A stretch of 64,000 nucleotides of DNA, taken from Marsupella aquatica (Eukaryota > Marchantiophyta). Shown here one piece after another: positions 48,437 through 58,810 of this stretch; within the stretch, counting starts at the first letter, position 1; each line of letters starts with the position of its first letter. A program made the position numbers and the translations under genes. The stretch spans positions 26,288,001 through 26,352,000 of the forward strand of contig OZ316891.1 in NCBI GenBank assembly GCA_973895155.1. The letters run 5' to 3'. Below the pieces are notes generated by a model. That model was not told the origin of the DNA and ran no database searches. It saw only the letters and a list, made by a program, of their open reading frames with translations.

Positions 48437-51400
48437 ATGCCACCAGTGCGGCGCCAAGCGGGGCGCCAAGATGAATCCCAAGAAGAGAAAGAAAAAAGAG
48501 AACGGCGCAATTTTCAAAGGCGAAAGTCATGGTATGACAAGCCTATCGGGCAGTGCCAAGAGGTCAACACTGAGCAATTGAATAGAGGCATTCAACCGGA
48601 AGACAATAGTACGGGCCTGATTTTTGATGCCAAGCAGCAAGCTGATCAGTTGCTTCTTCATGCTCAGCAGCAAGCTGATCAATTGCTTCTTCATGCTCAG
48701 CAGCAAAGTGAGGTATTATTAACTGCTGCTAGGAATGAGGTGTTGCGCTCACATGGAGAGGCAACCGCTCAAGCTGCGTTGAAGCTGCACAACATCGAGA
48801 ATGACTGTGCTGAAGGCAAAGAAACATTGTCACGTTTGCGCTCTAGGATAGGGCAAAAGCAAGCCGCCCTCGAAGTACTGCGTGTGCGATTAGGTGAAGG
48901 AGCTCACTGTCTACAAAGCATGCAAGAGGACCCTCATTTGGCCAGAGAATTCAGGGAGAAAGATGCTGCTAGAAAACGAGCTGCATATTGGAGACTTCGG
49001 AGGATGAGAAGTTTAAGTTTGTCTAGTCATCTTGCTGAGGAAACGCCCAATAGAACGAGACGAGCGGTTGATTCAGTGGTCTCCGAGGTAACTTCAGTCT
49101 TATTCGAAAAAATGAGAGATTTCAACTTATCCGCAAGGAAGGTAGTCCTAGAGCGATTTTGGTTGCATTCTTCATTGAGAGAATATCATCCTGCAGCTCT
49201 TGGGACCCCTAAGTTAGATGCATCTGTAGGAGCTGCTATAACTGACCTTAGGCAGACCTTGCAAATTGTGAAGTGGGGTAAAAAGAAAGATCACTTGGCT
49301 GTAAAGCATTCAGTGTTGGTAGCTATGGTCGGACAGTCCACGGTTGGCAAGCGATATCAGTCCTCTTTAGCTAAGGCTTTTGGTATCAAGAGACACAACA
49401 TTCAAAAAGCATCAAACATGCGGAAGCAGATAGATGAGAACCAATGTATAAAATACCCAATGGGGGAAAGGAAAACCAGGAGTGACAAGATTAGTGCAGA
49501 GGTGCGCAAGATTGTTGAACTATTTTGGAGCACATACACTAGAATCTCACCAGGCAAGAAAGAGATAGCTAGAAAGCGACTTGGACCAAATCAACATGAG
49601 GAACATAAAGTACATTGGCTCGAGGATACAGAGGTAGGATATCCTCACATTGGCTACTTCAATTTCTTTGAGAGTTCTTAAAATTTTCTGCATTCTTTAG
49701 TCCCGTCTTCAGTTGTAGCCAACGATACAAATTTGAGAGCCTGAATTTGGGTAATCTATTAACACCCTGTTGATGTCTATTTACAGGTTGAATTTTTCTT
49801 CAAGTTCCAAGATTGGTGCAAGGCTGAGAACAATGTTGTTTCTATAGGCCTGCGGTCCTTCAGTTATCTGAAACCGTTTTACATTCGAACCATGAAGGAT
49901 CGAAATGTATGCTGCTGCAAGCAGCACGTTGAAATGGACCTCCTGAAAGAGGCACTAAACAAATTCAGGAAGTTTCATCACCCCTCTGAGTGTAGTTGTC
50001 AGTGTTGTACTTGTAAATCAGTGGCCATTCCATTAGGTGTTTCTTGTGTAGCTTCAAGGACACACATTACCTCTGTTCGAGGTTGGATGGAAGGTGCGCT
50101 GTGTAAGAAAACCGAGGGGCAGGTATGGCACAAGAAGGACTGTATTATGGGAGTTTGTGTAGATTGTGGAACGCTGAATCTGGACTGGTGTCCATGGGAG
50201 TTGGATTCCACACAACAACTAACTATTAGTTGGCAGAGTTTTGAATATCAGGAGTTAGATGACAACTTACAAATGAAGAAAGCAAAGAAGCAGGGAAGTG
50301 ATGAGAGTTCACAAAAAAAGTCTAAACGCTTGAGGATGGTGTATAAGACTACGTCTGTAAGTGATTTCAGGAACGTGGTCGAAGCTAGAATGAAGTCATT
50401 TGTTGTTCATGATTTTAGAGCTCGCTGGCAAAGTGACCAGTTTAGATTGTGTTTGAAGACGTTCCCAAGAGGAACCATAGTGTCTTCAATTGACTTCTCT
50501 GAAAATTACACTTTCAAGACGCAAAATGAGATTCAATCGCAACATTGGGACAACAAACAGATTACTTTGTTGATCCATGTGACCTATAGACATCGAGAAG
50601 ATGTGCACCAATCTATGGAGGCTGCAGTGGGACAGACAGTGAGTATGGCACAGAGTGAAGCTGGTGACAGAGATATCATCGCCGACTATCATTTCTATAT
50701 TAGTGATGATAATACTCACGACACCTTGTTTGTGCAGCATTGCATGGATGCTCATTACCATTGGATGAAGCAAGAGGGAATTGAATTCACTCAGCATTGG
50801 GTTTGGTCCGATGGAGCTGCCTCACAATTTAAGGCTTGTAGACCTTTCTACTACGTCTCAAGGTATTACAAGAGATTTGGTGCACGGATGAAATGGTTTT
50901 TCCATGCTTCAGGACATGGAAAGGGTGTAGCTGTAAGTGTGGAACTCTACCTCCAATATTTGAATTCACTGTGTTGTTCTCATTATTTAGTTTCATATGA
51001 GCTTCTTTATCGTTATACAAGAACATTATTCTTTGGAGTCTAGTTGTATGCTTGTGTGACATTGAATGGACTTTTTCTGCATGGATAGGATGCCCTTGGA
51101 GGCCACATCAAGAGCGGGATACAGAGAGAGTAGTTGAAGGGGACGCATGGCTTTCGCTTGGAAAATGCTCATGATGTAGTTGCATTTTGCAAGGAGAAGT
51201 TTGCCATTGGTATTGAGAGAGAGTATGGTGATGTTTTGCTTGTGAGGCAATTGTTTTGGGAAATAGGTGCTACAGCTGTGAATCGGCACAAGAAATGGGA
51301 CTATGATGCAATCCCAGGATGTAGAGCAATGCATTGTTTTGATGGATTTAGTAACCGACTTTCAACTCTGTTGCAAGTGAGGGAACTATGTTGTTTTTGT

Positions 51401-51934
51401 GCTTACTGTCTTGATGAAGAACCACAAAAATGTGAGAATCGAGATCTTGTAGGACTGTATAAGCTTGAGATGGTGAAAGGGATTCTCCCTATTGATGTCA
51501 AAGCAGACCTTGAAGAAATGGGAGTTGGTGAAGGACTGTTGGAAGGGGACTCTGGGTCTTTGGCAGAGTTGGTGCAGTTGGGTGATTTCTATGCAGTGGA
51601 AGCAGAGCGCCCAAATCGTTGGGATGTAGACTTTTACATTTTGCAATGCGAGGAGGTCCTACATGATGTCACAGAGACATTTGTGGATGGATACGAGCAG
51701 GAACTTCAGCAGGGTGAACTGGTATTGAAGGGCAGATGGATGCAACCAGTTCCAGGATCGTGCCACACATATGTCTATTTAGACAAATCACCACCAAGTT
51801 TTAGTCTTGCAAAGTCAGTAATTCACATTCGATTTGGGCTAAGCCCATGTGATACTTCAGGACGGAAGGGTGGTAGCAGAAAATTCAAATTGGACAAAGA
51901 CACACTTGCAGCAATTACAGATTCTTTGCGGTGA
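48437..51934 (+). pseudogene. Transposase candidate of element C (three exons, one premature TAG)
   Basis: Exons 48437-49633, 49787-50932 and 51089-51934 join in phase 0 (399 + 382 + 281 codons); both introns are GT..AG. Exon 1 has a charged N-terminus, a Gln-rich coiled coil with a tandem QQADQLLLHA repeat, and a helix-turn-helix-like segment around SLAKAFGIKRHNIQKAS. Exon 2 opens with a Cys-rich block (RNVCCCKQHVEMD; ECSCQCCTCK), a likely zinc site. It then has SSIDFSENY (first Asp) and HWVWSDGAASQFKACRPF (second Asp). GHGKGVA plus DALGGHIK, the candidate third acidic site, is created only by joining exons 2 and 3. The C-terminus adds another Cys cluster (CCFCAYCLDEEPQKC). A single in-frame TAG at 51131-51133 follows SGIQRE; sequence after it stays coding. 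An upstream exon is possible. The DDE assignment is from motifs only. Confidence 0.72.
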
Positions 51935-53736
51935 TGAGAGAATCGTCTATTGAGGTAAATTTCTGAATTGCCCAACTTCCTACTTTCCTTGCAATCTACA
52001 TCAACACTTTCATGCACTAGCTTAACCATGCAGTGCAATACAATGTCATTGAGCTTTGCCCGTAACCCATCCTTAGTGCGTCCATGTGTAAGGATTATGT
52101 TCTTATGTAAAGACATGTCCAAGGTGTCCTTGCTATTAGTAAGGACTCCACTACATAGCGACTCCTTTTGGTTTGATTGCATGTCTAGGACTCGGTCATT
52201 TTACAAGGACTAGGACTGTGTCCTTGGACAAGGACAGAGTCATATTGGAAAGGACCATGCAAAGGACCATGTCCTTTCAAACGGACTAAAAAGGATTTGT
52301 GAAGGACTATGTCCTTCGTGAAGGACACATTCAAGGACTAGATCCTTGACTAAGGACATATTCAAGGACTATGTCCTTGGTGCAAGTCATGGTAAAGGAC
52401 TATGTCCTTGGTGCAAGTCATGGTAATTAAAGAACTATGTCCTTGGTGCAAGTCATGGTAAAGGACTATGTCCTTGGTGCAAGTCATGGTAAAGGACTAG
52501 TTCCTTAGTTAATGACACAGTCCTTAACCGCAGAAAGGACCATACATGTCCTATATCCTTTTACATGGACTTCACAAAGGACTCTCCCAATGTATAAACT
52601 AGACTGTGTCCTTGTGTATTAAGGGTCTCGGAGATATATGTGGCCAGATAACTAGCGACAATGCTTATATGAGAATTCTTTGAGCTGCTTGTATGAATGC
52701 GTTCTATTTTTTAGGTGGTTGGGCCTTTGTAAATTTGCAATCAGGTACTTATACAATTTGTACTGGTGTTTTGCGTTTTGAACACAGACTAAACCTTCAA
52801 GATACTTCGGGCAGGACTACATCATGTAGACTAAGGGACACTCTGGATGACATACTCTAGATGGTAGAGACTGAGTGACATACTCTAGATGGTAGACTGC
52901 CACTTTTGGCACTCGGCTCACAAGATAATCATGTTTGTAATATTTCATGTTAATGGATCTGCATTTCATCACTTAAGGAATTTTTCCTTCTCATTTCTTC
53001 AAGGGCCTCGTGGACATGATGTGCCTTGATTTCCTTGCGTGTGGTTGTACCTTTCTGTAAGCATATCTGAATCATGCACAAAGCAATTGTTCAGATAGAA
53101 ACGGTTATTAAGTCTCTGTTTATGTCACACTTGATGACAATAGTACGGGACATCCATTTGTGGTCTCAAACTTTCTGTTGTCAGGTGTACTCTACAAAAG
53201 TATCAACTCAAAATAATCCCTTGGATTACACACTATTTCAGGGCGCTATTTTTGTACATTCAAGATTTTTGCAAGTATATACCAATCCACACTTGTCACT
53301 TCCAGCCAACTTCTTCCCACCGTATAGCTGCCTTCCAAGTTACAAAACCTCTGGTGCCCATTTGTCTCCTCGAGGATTTAGTGCAAAGAACACAGGTTTA
53401 CTCACATGTCAATCAAGATATACCTCAACTAAAATATATCATCTAGACCACCTATTGAAGGAACTTCCAAGCTTCTCTTGAACAATTGTGGTCTTCATGC
53501 CCAGAGACTTAAGTGTCAGAAAGGAACAAAACTGAAGTAACATATTGATCAAAGGCGCATCCATAGACAAGAATTGAGGACTCAACACATATACAGAAGC
53601 TTGTGTTGAGACAACAACACTGTATTGATCAAGTACTTTACTGTATAGAGTTCGAGCTTGAAACAACATCCAGTTCAGTGTGGATTTCATACCATCACTG
53701 GAATACAACAGTCTGCTACATACTATAGCACTCTAA
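51935..53736. other. Region between the convergent genes of element C
   Basis: Apart from the hexamer array (52195-52590) and AT-rich spacer I see no gene. Frames such as 53074-53481 lack domains. Terminators of both convergent genes should lie here. Confidence 0.5.
52195..52590. repeat. AAGGAC/GTCCTT array with a palindromic core
   Basis: At least fifteen hexamers occur in both orientations. The core unit AAGGACTATGTCCTT (inverted hexamers separated by three bases), followed by GGTGCAAGTCATGGT, repeats four times at about 52364-52492, one copy having lost a G. The inverted arrangement would suit binding by a dimer. Confidence 0.85.
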
Positions 53737-54444
53737 TTACTCCTCCGAAATACAAAAAGACTTCAAAGACATGACAAGGTCTCCAGAAAAGTCCAAAATA
53801 GCACGCTGAAGTCTCTGAAATGATGTTGCTCCACCATCTTTGGTGGTATCAAGACAATCACCAAAATTGGGTGAGGTACCGATCTTAGTCTTACTAACAT
53901 TGGGCTTAAATTCATCTCTGTTCGAATGATTTATTATAGCGCGAGTAGCTTCATCTACCTGCAGATGCCCACGAGCCTTAACAATACTCACTGCTCGAAG
54001 GTCATCACTACGGCCTAACTTTGCCACACACGTGATGGTCCACAATTCACTCTGCACCTGCCCACAGACTTCTTGCACCTTCTCTGGGCTACTCTCCCAT
54101 AGCTTCTTAAAGGCTTCTCCTGACATCCCCAGTAGCTGCAACCCGCAATCTTCATTCACCAAAATAACGTAATCCCCGACTTGCACAGCAAAGCAGTACA
54201 TAAAACTGCCAGTTCCAACACTGTAGCAGACATGTTCGGATCATCCTCGAGAACGAGGACCCACGGGAGACTGAGGGTTCAATTTTCTCAGCCTACGGGC
54301 ATTCTTGCCCAAAGTGCATGGCTTACCATCACTCAACAAAACGTTGCAGCCTTCATAAACAAATGACCCAGCACAAACTCCCCACATGTGGTCAATTTTG
54401 ATATCCACTAGGGTGGTGAACTTGTCCTCAAGATTGTCCATGAT
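53737..54444 (-). pseudogene. RPA1 C-terminal-like zinc-ribbon/OB-fold exon (one in-frame TGA)
   Basis: After a TTTGTGCAG acceptor, 236 codons in one frame end at TAA (53737), with a TGA at 54241-54243. Residues include DHMWGVCAGSFVYEGCN, SDGKPCTLG, then after the TGA CYSVGTGSFMYCFAVQVGDY, NEDCGLQLLGMSGEAFKKLW and SELWTITCVAKLG. Spaced Cys residues leading into an FAVQV.D..V strand pattern and LLG(M)S..E...L resemble the DNA-binding domain C of RPA1-type proteins, which binds single-stranded DNA. The homology is my reading of a pattern, not an alignment. It is probably the last exon of the 57.8-55.2 kb gene: the acceptor is in phase 0, and the repeat array at 54.5-54.9 kb would lie in the intron. 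A separate gene is possible. A small exon near 55014-55067 (flanked by GTGCAG and GTAAGT) may link them. Confidence 0.5.
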
Positions 54445-54539
54445 CTGCACAAAGATAATATATGAAGGGTTACATATCAACTATTGGTCACCGGATGGTT
54501 TCTCTTGCAAACTAAAGAGGATCTCAATCCGGCACCCTG

Positions 54540-54925
54540 ACTCAAGCACCTCAAGTCCTGACTAAAGGACCCCCAATCTTGACTAGAAGACAATACTGAT
54601 CATCAGTTACCCGTAGTCCTGACTAAAGGACCGGAGTCCTTGAGTCAGGACCGGGAGTCCTAACTAAAGAACCGCGAGGACCCGAGTCCTGACTCAAGGA
54701 CCCGAGTCCTAACTCAAGGACCCCGAGTCCTGACTCAAGGACCCGAGTCCTGACTCAAGGACCCATAGTCCTTACTCAAGGACCCGGAGTCCTCACACAA
54801 GGACCACAATTCCTGACTCAAGGACCCCGAGTCCTGAATCAAGGACCTGGAGTCCTCACACAAGGACCACAATTCCTGACATGAGGACCGTGACCCCCAA
54901 CTCAAAGAGTCCTGAAGAGTCTTGA
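54540..54925. repeat. Second AAGGAC/AGTCCT array, about 20-bp units
   Basis: Some fifteen or more units of the type GAGTCCTGACTCAAGGACCC are arranged head to tail, with several diverged versions. The unit is itself a near inverted repeat (AGTCCT/AAGGAC). The array lies between exons of the minus-strand gene block, so it is probably intronic. Confidence 0.82.
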
Positions 54926-55216
54926 CACAAGGACTTGGAGTTACTGACTCCACGACCTACAAGTAGTGCAAATCATATAGAGCAATGAACATAAGCTATG
55001 GAGAGAATCCAAAAAGGAACTTACACAGAGCTCAATACTGGGACTTTTGGCCCCGCTGTGCACGAGTTTGCTGCACAAAACAAAAATTGAGTTAAAGCAA
55101 ACCTTTCTTGAATGCATCTTCTAACAATTGTCACCATAGCTCTCCTCACTACAAACTGCAGATGCACAATTTACATTGGAGAGGGCAATGATTTTTCCTG
55201 GATCATAACTTGAAAG

Positions 55217-57813
55217 TCAATCATCCACAGGAAGTTTCCTTTGGGAGGAATGAGCGGGAATAGTCACAGTAGGTGAGTTTCCGCCAAGTGCTTGACTCAA
55301 GAATCCAAGAGGTGTCTTCACCAACACCAAACGCTTATAATTGACATGAACGCCACACTCAGGGGAAAAAGGCATTGTATCTGGACTCGACAACGTTTGG
55401 CTACAGTTCACCTTCCTAGCTGATTCCTGTTCAACCTTTCGTTTCTTCCCCGACTCCCCACCCTCTACTTTTGGTGTCACCAAAGGTATCTTAGACGATC
55501 CGTCCTTAGGCTCATCATCGCCTATATCAATGATGGAAGTGGCCTCCATGGCGCTCAAATACATGAGAGCTTGGCCGTGAGAATCCCTCTGAAAATACAA
55601 TCACCGAATAATTACAGTAGTTGACAAAATCATACGGGTGCAAACATAACAGGCAAAAATGTGTCTACAAACTATAAAGAGATGTGCAGGCACAAATAAT
55701 TCAGAAGATTGCTTTACAAATTCAAACCTGTGATTGAGCTGTTTGAACTATCCGCGAAACCTCTCTTCGTCTTCCCAAACATCTGCCCTTCTTCCCATAC
55801 ATATCTTTTAAGTCTGTTATGTAAGAATGCCGTGATTCAACCAGACTTGGTGATGCATATGAACTTGGCAAACCCCAACTTCGCAACCAATCATCACTGA
55901 AGGCATAGGAGCATGCCAAACACTTAGCACTCTGTTCTGATGAACCGAGTATTGGAAATAGACAACTCGGATGGTAGGTGTGCCCACAAGATGCTGGAAT
56001 CCAGTTGAAGCAATGAAACCCATTGCAACACACTGGACAAACAGTAAGTGAAGCTTGGACTCCTACAGATCGACAAGAAGTAGGAATAAAACGAGGAGCT
56101 AACACAGGGCAAGGATGCTTCAAAACTTTGTTTAAAATGGAATGTTCTTGAGATTGAGCTTCCAGAAGCTCCTCCACCCCCTTAACGACAATCTCCCTTT
56201 CTTCCACGACTTTGGTCAATCTTGCCACCTTGCTTGGCAAGTCTTTGAACATATGATCTTTGTCGGTGTGGAGCGTCCTCAACACAATCAACTCATCTGA
56301 AATTGATCTTGACCAGGAGTTCAACATCTCAATTGTGGCCTCATGCTGCTTCAGATCAGTTTGAAGGTGTGTCAAATAATCGTTGGGGGTCTGTCACAAA
56401 GAATAAAAAACAGAGTGTCATTCATCAACTCACAAATCATATTAGCTGCAAGCTACTAATCTCAGATTTCCAACGTTAGTGAAGAGAATAAATAGAAAGT
56501 GCGATAAAAACTAATGTGGAAATTGATCAGAGTGAAACCTCATCGTCTTCACATTGGTTGCCTTCTTCCAACTCAATGGCATTCGTGGTTTCTTCATGCT
56601 TCTCTTCTTCATTTGATACTGAATCCTTTACAAGCTTCAACTCCTCCTCTAGTTTGCAAATTTGATGATGAATCCGCTGCAATGCACTTCGCCGGTCACA
56701 CTCTGAAGATTTCAAATTTTCCAGGCTTTGAAGAAGTTTCTGAACATCTTCGCGGGCCTCTCTTACTTGGTTCTTACTCCATGACATTTCTGATTCAAGC
56801 ATGGATAGTAACAAGGCACGAGGGGGGGTACTTGGCGACTGCGCAAGAGTGGAAGGACTTGGCCGCACCCACGGAATAGGGGAGGCAGATGCAGTACCAA
56901 GTAGCTCAGCAGGAACTTTTTCGAGGGAAAGAACATCTCATCCGCTCTCGGGGATTGGAGACTTCATCGTTGGCTCTTTCAAAGAGAGGCCTGAAGGAAC
57001 TCGGGGAGGAACTGCCTCATGAATTGCATCCTCAATAACTTGTGGATCTGCGTGCTTATAGACACGACCAGTCTTCCTTACACAAGGGGGCCCATTAGGC
57101 TTACCTTTGCCTTCTCTATGCCACTGAACAATCTGGCCTTTCAACTTAGATGCAGCGTATGCGGCCCAATTAACTGTCCTCCCCAACACTCGCTCAACAT
57201 ACACTCCCTTAACAAATGTATGTGCCAACACTCCATTGACCGGCTTCTCATATCCATCGACAACTTGGGATAAATGTAAGACATCCTCTTGTGGCAAGCC
57301 TGTGCAACTACCTAGTTTGTAACCGCTCCGTCCCTTATCTCCAAAGCACGTGACTAGCATTTCCTCACTGATGTCAATGATTCTATGGAGATTTTCGCCT
57401 TCATTCGGAAGGCCAAACTGGGTAGCAAAGAAGTGAGCGTCCTTGTAAAAATCGGCTGGATCCCATTCGTTGTCTGTCGCCTCTGAAGCTGGCTTCACTC
57501 TACCTTTAGATTTCTCAATAGATGCTACCGCTCGAGCAACACAATCATCTGAACTGGGTTTTCCTTTAGAGAGTTTGACTAACATAGACCCGGCTGGATC
57601 CCATTTGTTGTCTGTCGCCTCTGAAGTTGGCTTCACTCTACCTTTAGATTTCTCAATAGATGCTACCGCTCGAGCACCACAATCGTTTGAACTGGGTTTT
57701 CCTTTAGAGAGTTTGTTGACTAACACAGACCCGGTTGAGCGTTCTTGAGGAGAGTTTTCTAATGACCCTACACCCTCACCTCCATCAACGGGCAATGGAA
57801 GTGGGGTATCCAT
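55217..57813 (-). pseudogene. Second gene of element C: duplicated N-terminus, coiled coils, RING finger
   Basis: Exon 1 is 57813-56539 (425 codons, with a TGA at 56938-56940), exon 2 is 56390-55728 (221 codons) and exon 3 starts at 55588. Junctions are phase 0. The N-terminus carries a tandem duplication of about 43 residues (KLSKGKPSS, RAVASIEKSKGRVKP, EATDN.WDPA). Then follows an unrecognised region with HFFATQFGLPNEGENLHRI and GYEKPVNGVLAHTFVKG, then a long coiled coil (SLENLKSSECDRRSALQRIH onward). Exon 2 adds another coiled coil and a RING finger: CPVC, SCGH, YHPSC, KCLAC. RING domains usually recruit ubiquitin-conjugating enzymes. Exon 3 is acidic/Ser-rich and may end at TGA (55217) or splice onward to the RPA-like exon. 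The TGA would be a single C-to-T change from CGA. The role in transposition is unknown. Confidence 0.6.
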
Positions 57814-58777
57814 CAAAACAACTATGAAAAGTCCTGACTAAATCTGATGAGAGTTCTGGTAAATCTAAAGTAGAGAAGGTTACGTCAAATATCGATGAAA
57901 GGAAGTAGAATAGGTGGTGCATTAGGTATCAAAGTTACAAGCGTACCCTCAGTCTGGCCTGCGGAGCACGTCACGCTCATGAAGTAGCACTTCCACCCAA
58001 ACCTGCGCAAACTCTCCATGCCCACAACATGTCAAAGACCATGTATGCAACATTTGCACCATCGCTGATTTGAAAGTTCTTGAGTTTACAAGCACCTATC
58101 GCCGAACGCGTTGCGACTGTGAGGAATATGAAGGTCTGTCTAGAATTGGTTGAAACTGCAACAAAGCAACATTTGCTTACCCGAGCTCTAAACCAATGTC
58201 ACCAAACCGCACCACCTTAGAAAAGATTTGAAAGAATAGAATATTTCCTTCAAGCACTAAAATTGAAACATTCGGCAGAACTCCTCAACGTTCATTGTCG
58301 ACGTTTACTGCTGACATCCACTACTTTGCGACATTCAATCTCGTTCAGTCTCGCCACCACTATCATTGACAATCCCCTAAGCCTCCCAAACAAACTACTT
58401 TGCGACACTACTCGGCGTTCACTCCCCCCGCCACTGTCATTGAGTATCCCCGAAGCCTCCCGAACATCTAGAAATCTAAGGCACAGCAGGCCCCAGCGGC
58501 CAATTCCTCACCGTTGATGGAAACCCGCGGATGGCACGGAAGCCTCGCGGCTATTTCAAACTTGGCGGCGATTTCAAACTGCGGGAATGACGGAACTGGT
58601 CCCCTCCTTCTCCGTGGAAGGACCTTAGTGGCTAGAAATGATGCGATGTCCTTTTGCGTCATTAATTCCTTCACGGGGTTGAAGTCCTTGGTGGCCCCAC
58701 TATCCTTCAATCTTGATCGTTGATCTTCGTATCACCACAAGGACTACCTCTCCATTTTGGTGATCCTTTTTGCGTCC
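57814..58777. other. Right subterminal region of element C
   Basis: No gene is supported. Hexamers lie at 58618-58623, 58648-58653, 58684-58689, 58739-58744 and 58774-58779 (the last overlaps the inner edge of the inverted repeat by two bases). This density is far above chance and mirrors the left end. The promoter of the minus-strand gene should lie near 57.9-58.3 kb. Confidence 0.55.
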
Positions 58778-58806
58778 TTTTGCCCCCCTCAAGCTTGCAA
58801 TTGACC
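58778..58806 (-). repeat. Right terminal inverted repeat of element C
   Basis: The reverse complement is identical to 47686-47714 over 29 bases. ATCT (58807-58810) follows as the target duplication. Confidence 0.93.
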
Positions 58807-58810
58807 ATCT

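Larger units (their letters stand above)
47686..58806. mobile_element. DNA transposon C, 11,121 bp, with transposase and a RING/RPA-like gene
   Basis: The ends are perfect 29-bp inverted repeats starting GGTCAATTGCAAGCTTGAGG, flanked by the 4-bp duplication ATCT. The element splits the zinc-finger codons of the retrotransposon B integrase. It carries a plus-strand three-exon transposase candidate and a convergent minus-strand gene block. AAGGAC/GTCCTT hexamers cluster near both ends and between the genes. A 4-bp target duplication with DDE-type transposase occurs in several superfamilies (Sola, Ginger, Chapaev, Academ); Sola-like is my best guess but is not demonstrated. In-frame stops in both gene blocks imply this copy cannot move by itself, although its termini look intact. 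Confidence 0.9.

Noticed and set aside
53737-57813. Rescue of the in-frame stops by RNA editing
   Set aside because: Stop-removing U-to-C editing is known for organelle transcripts of some early land plants, not for nuclear transposons; mutation is simpler.
47686-58806. Alternative target duplications (CAATTG or GGTCAATTGACC palindrome)
   Set aside because: Those bases belong to the inverted termini. Only ATCT removal restores the integrase codons exactly and leaves symmetrical ends.
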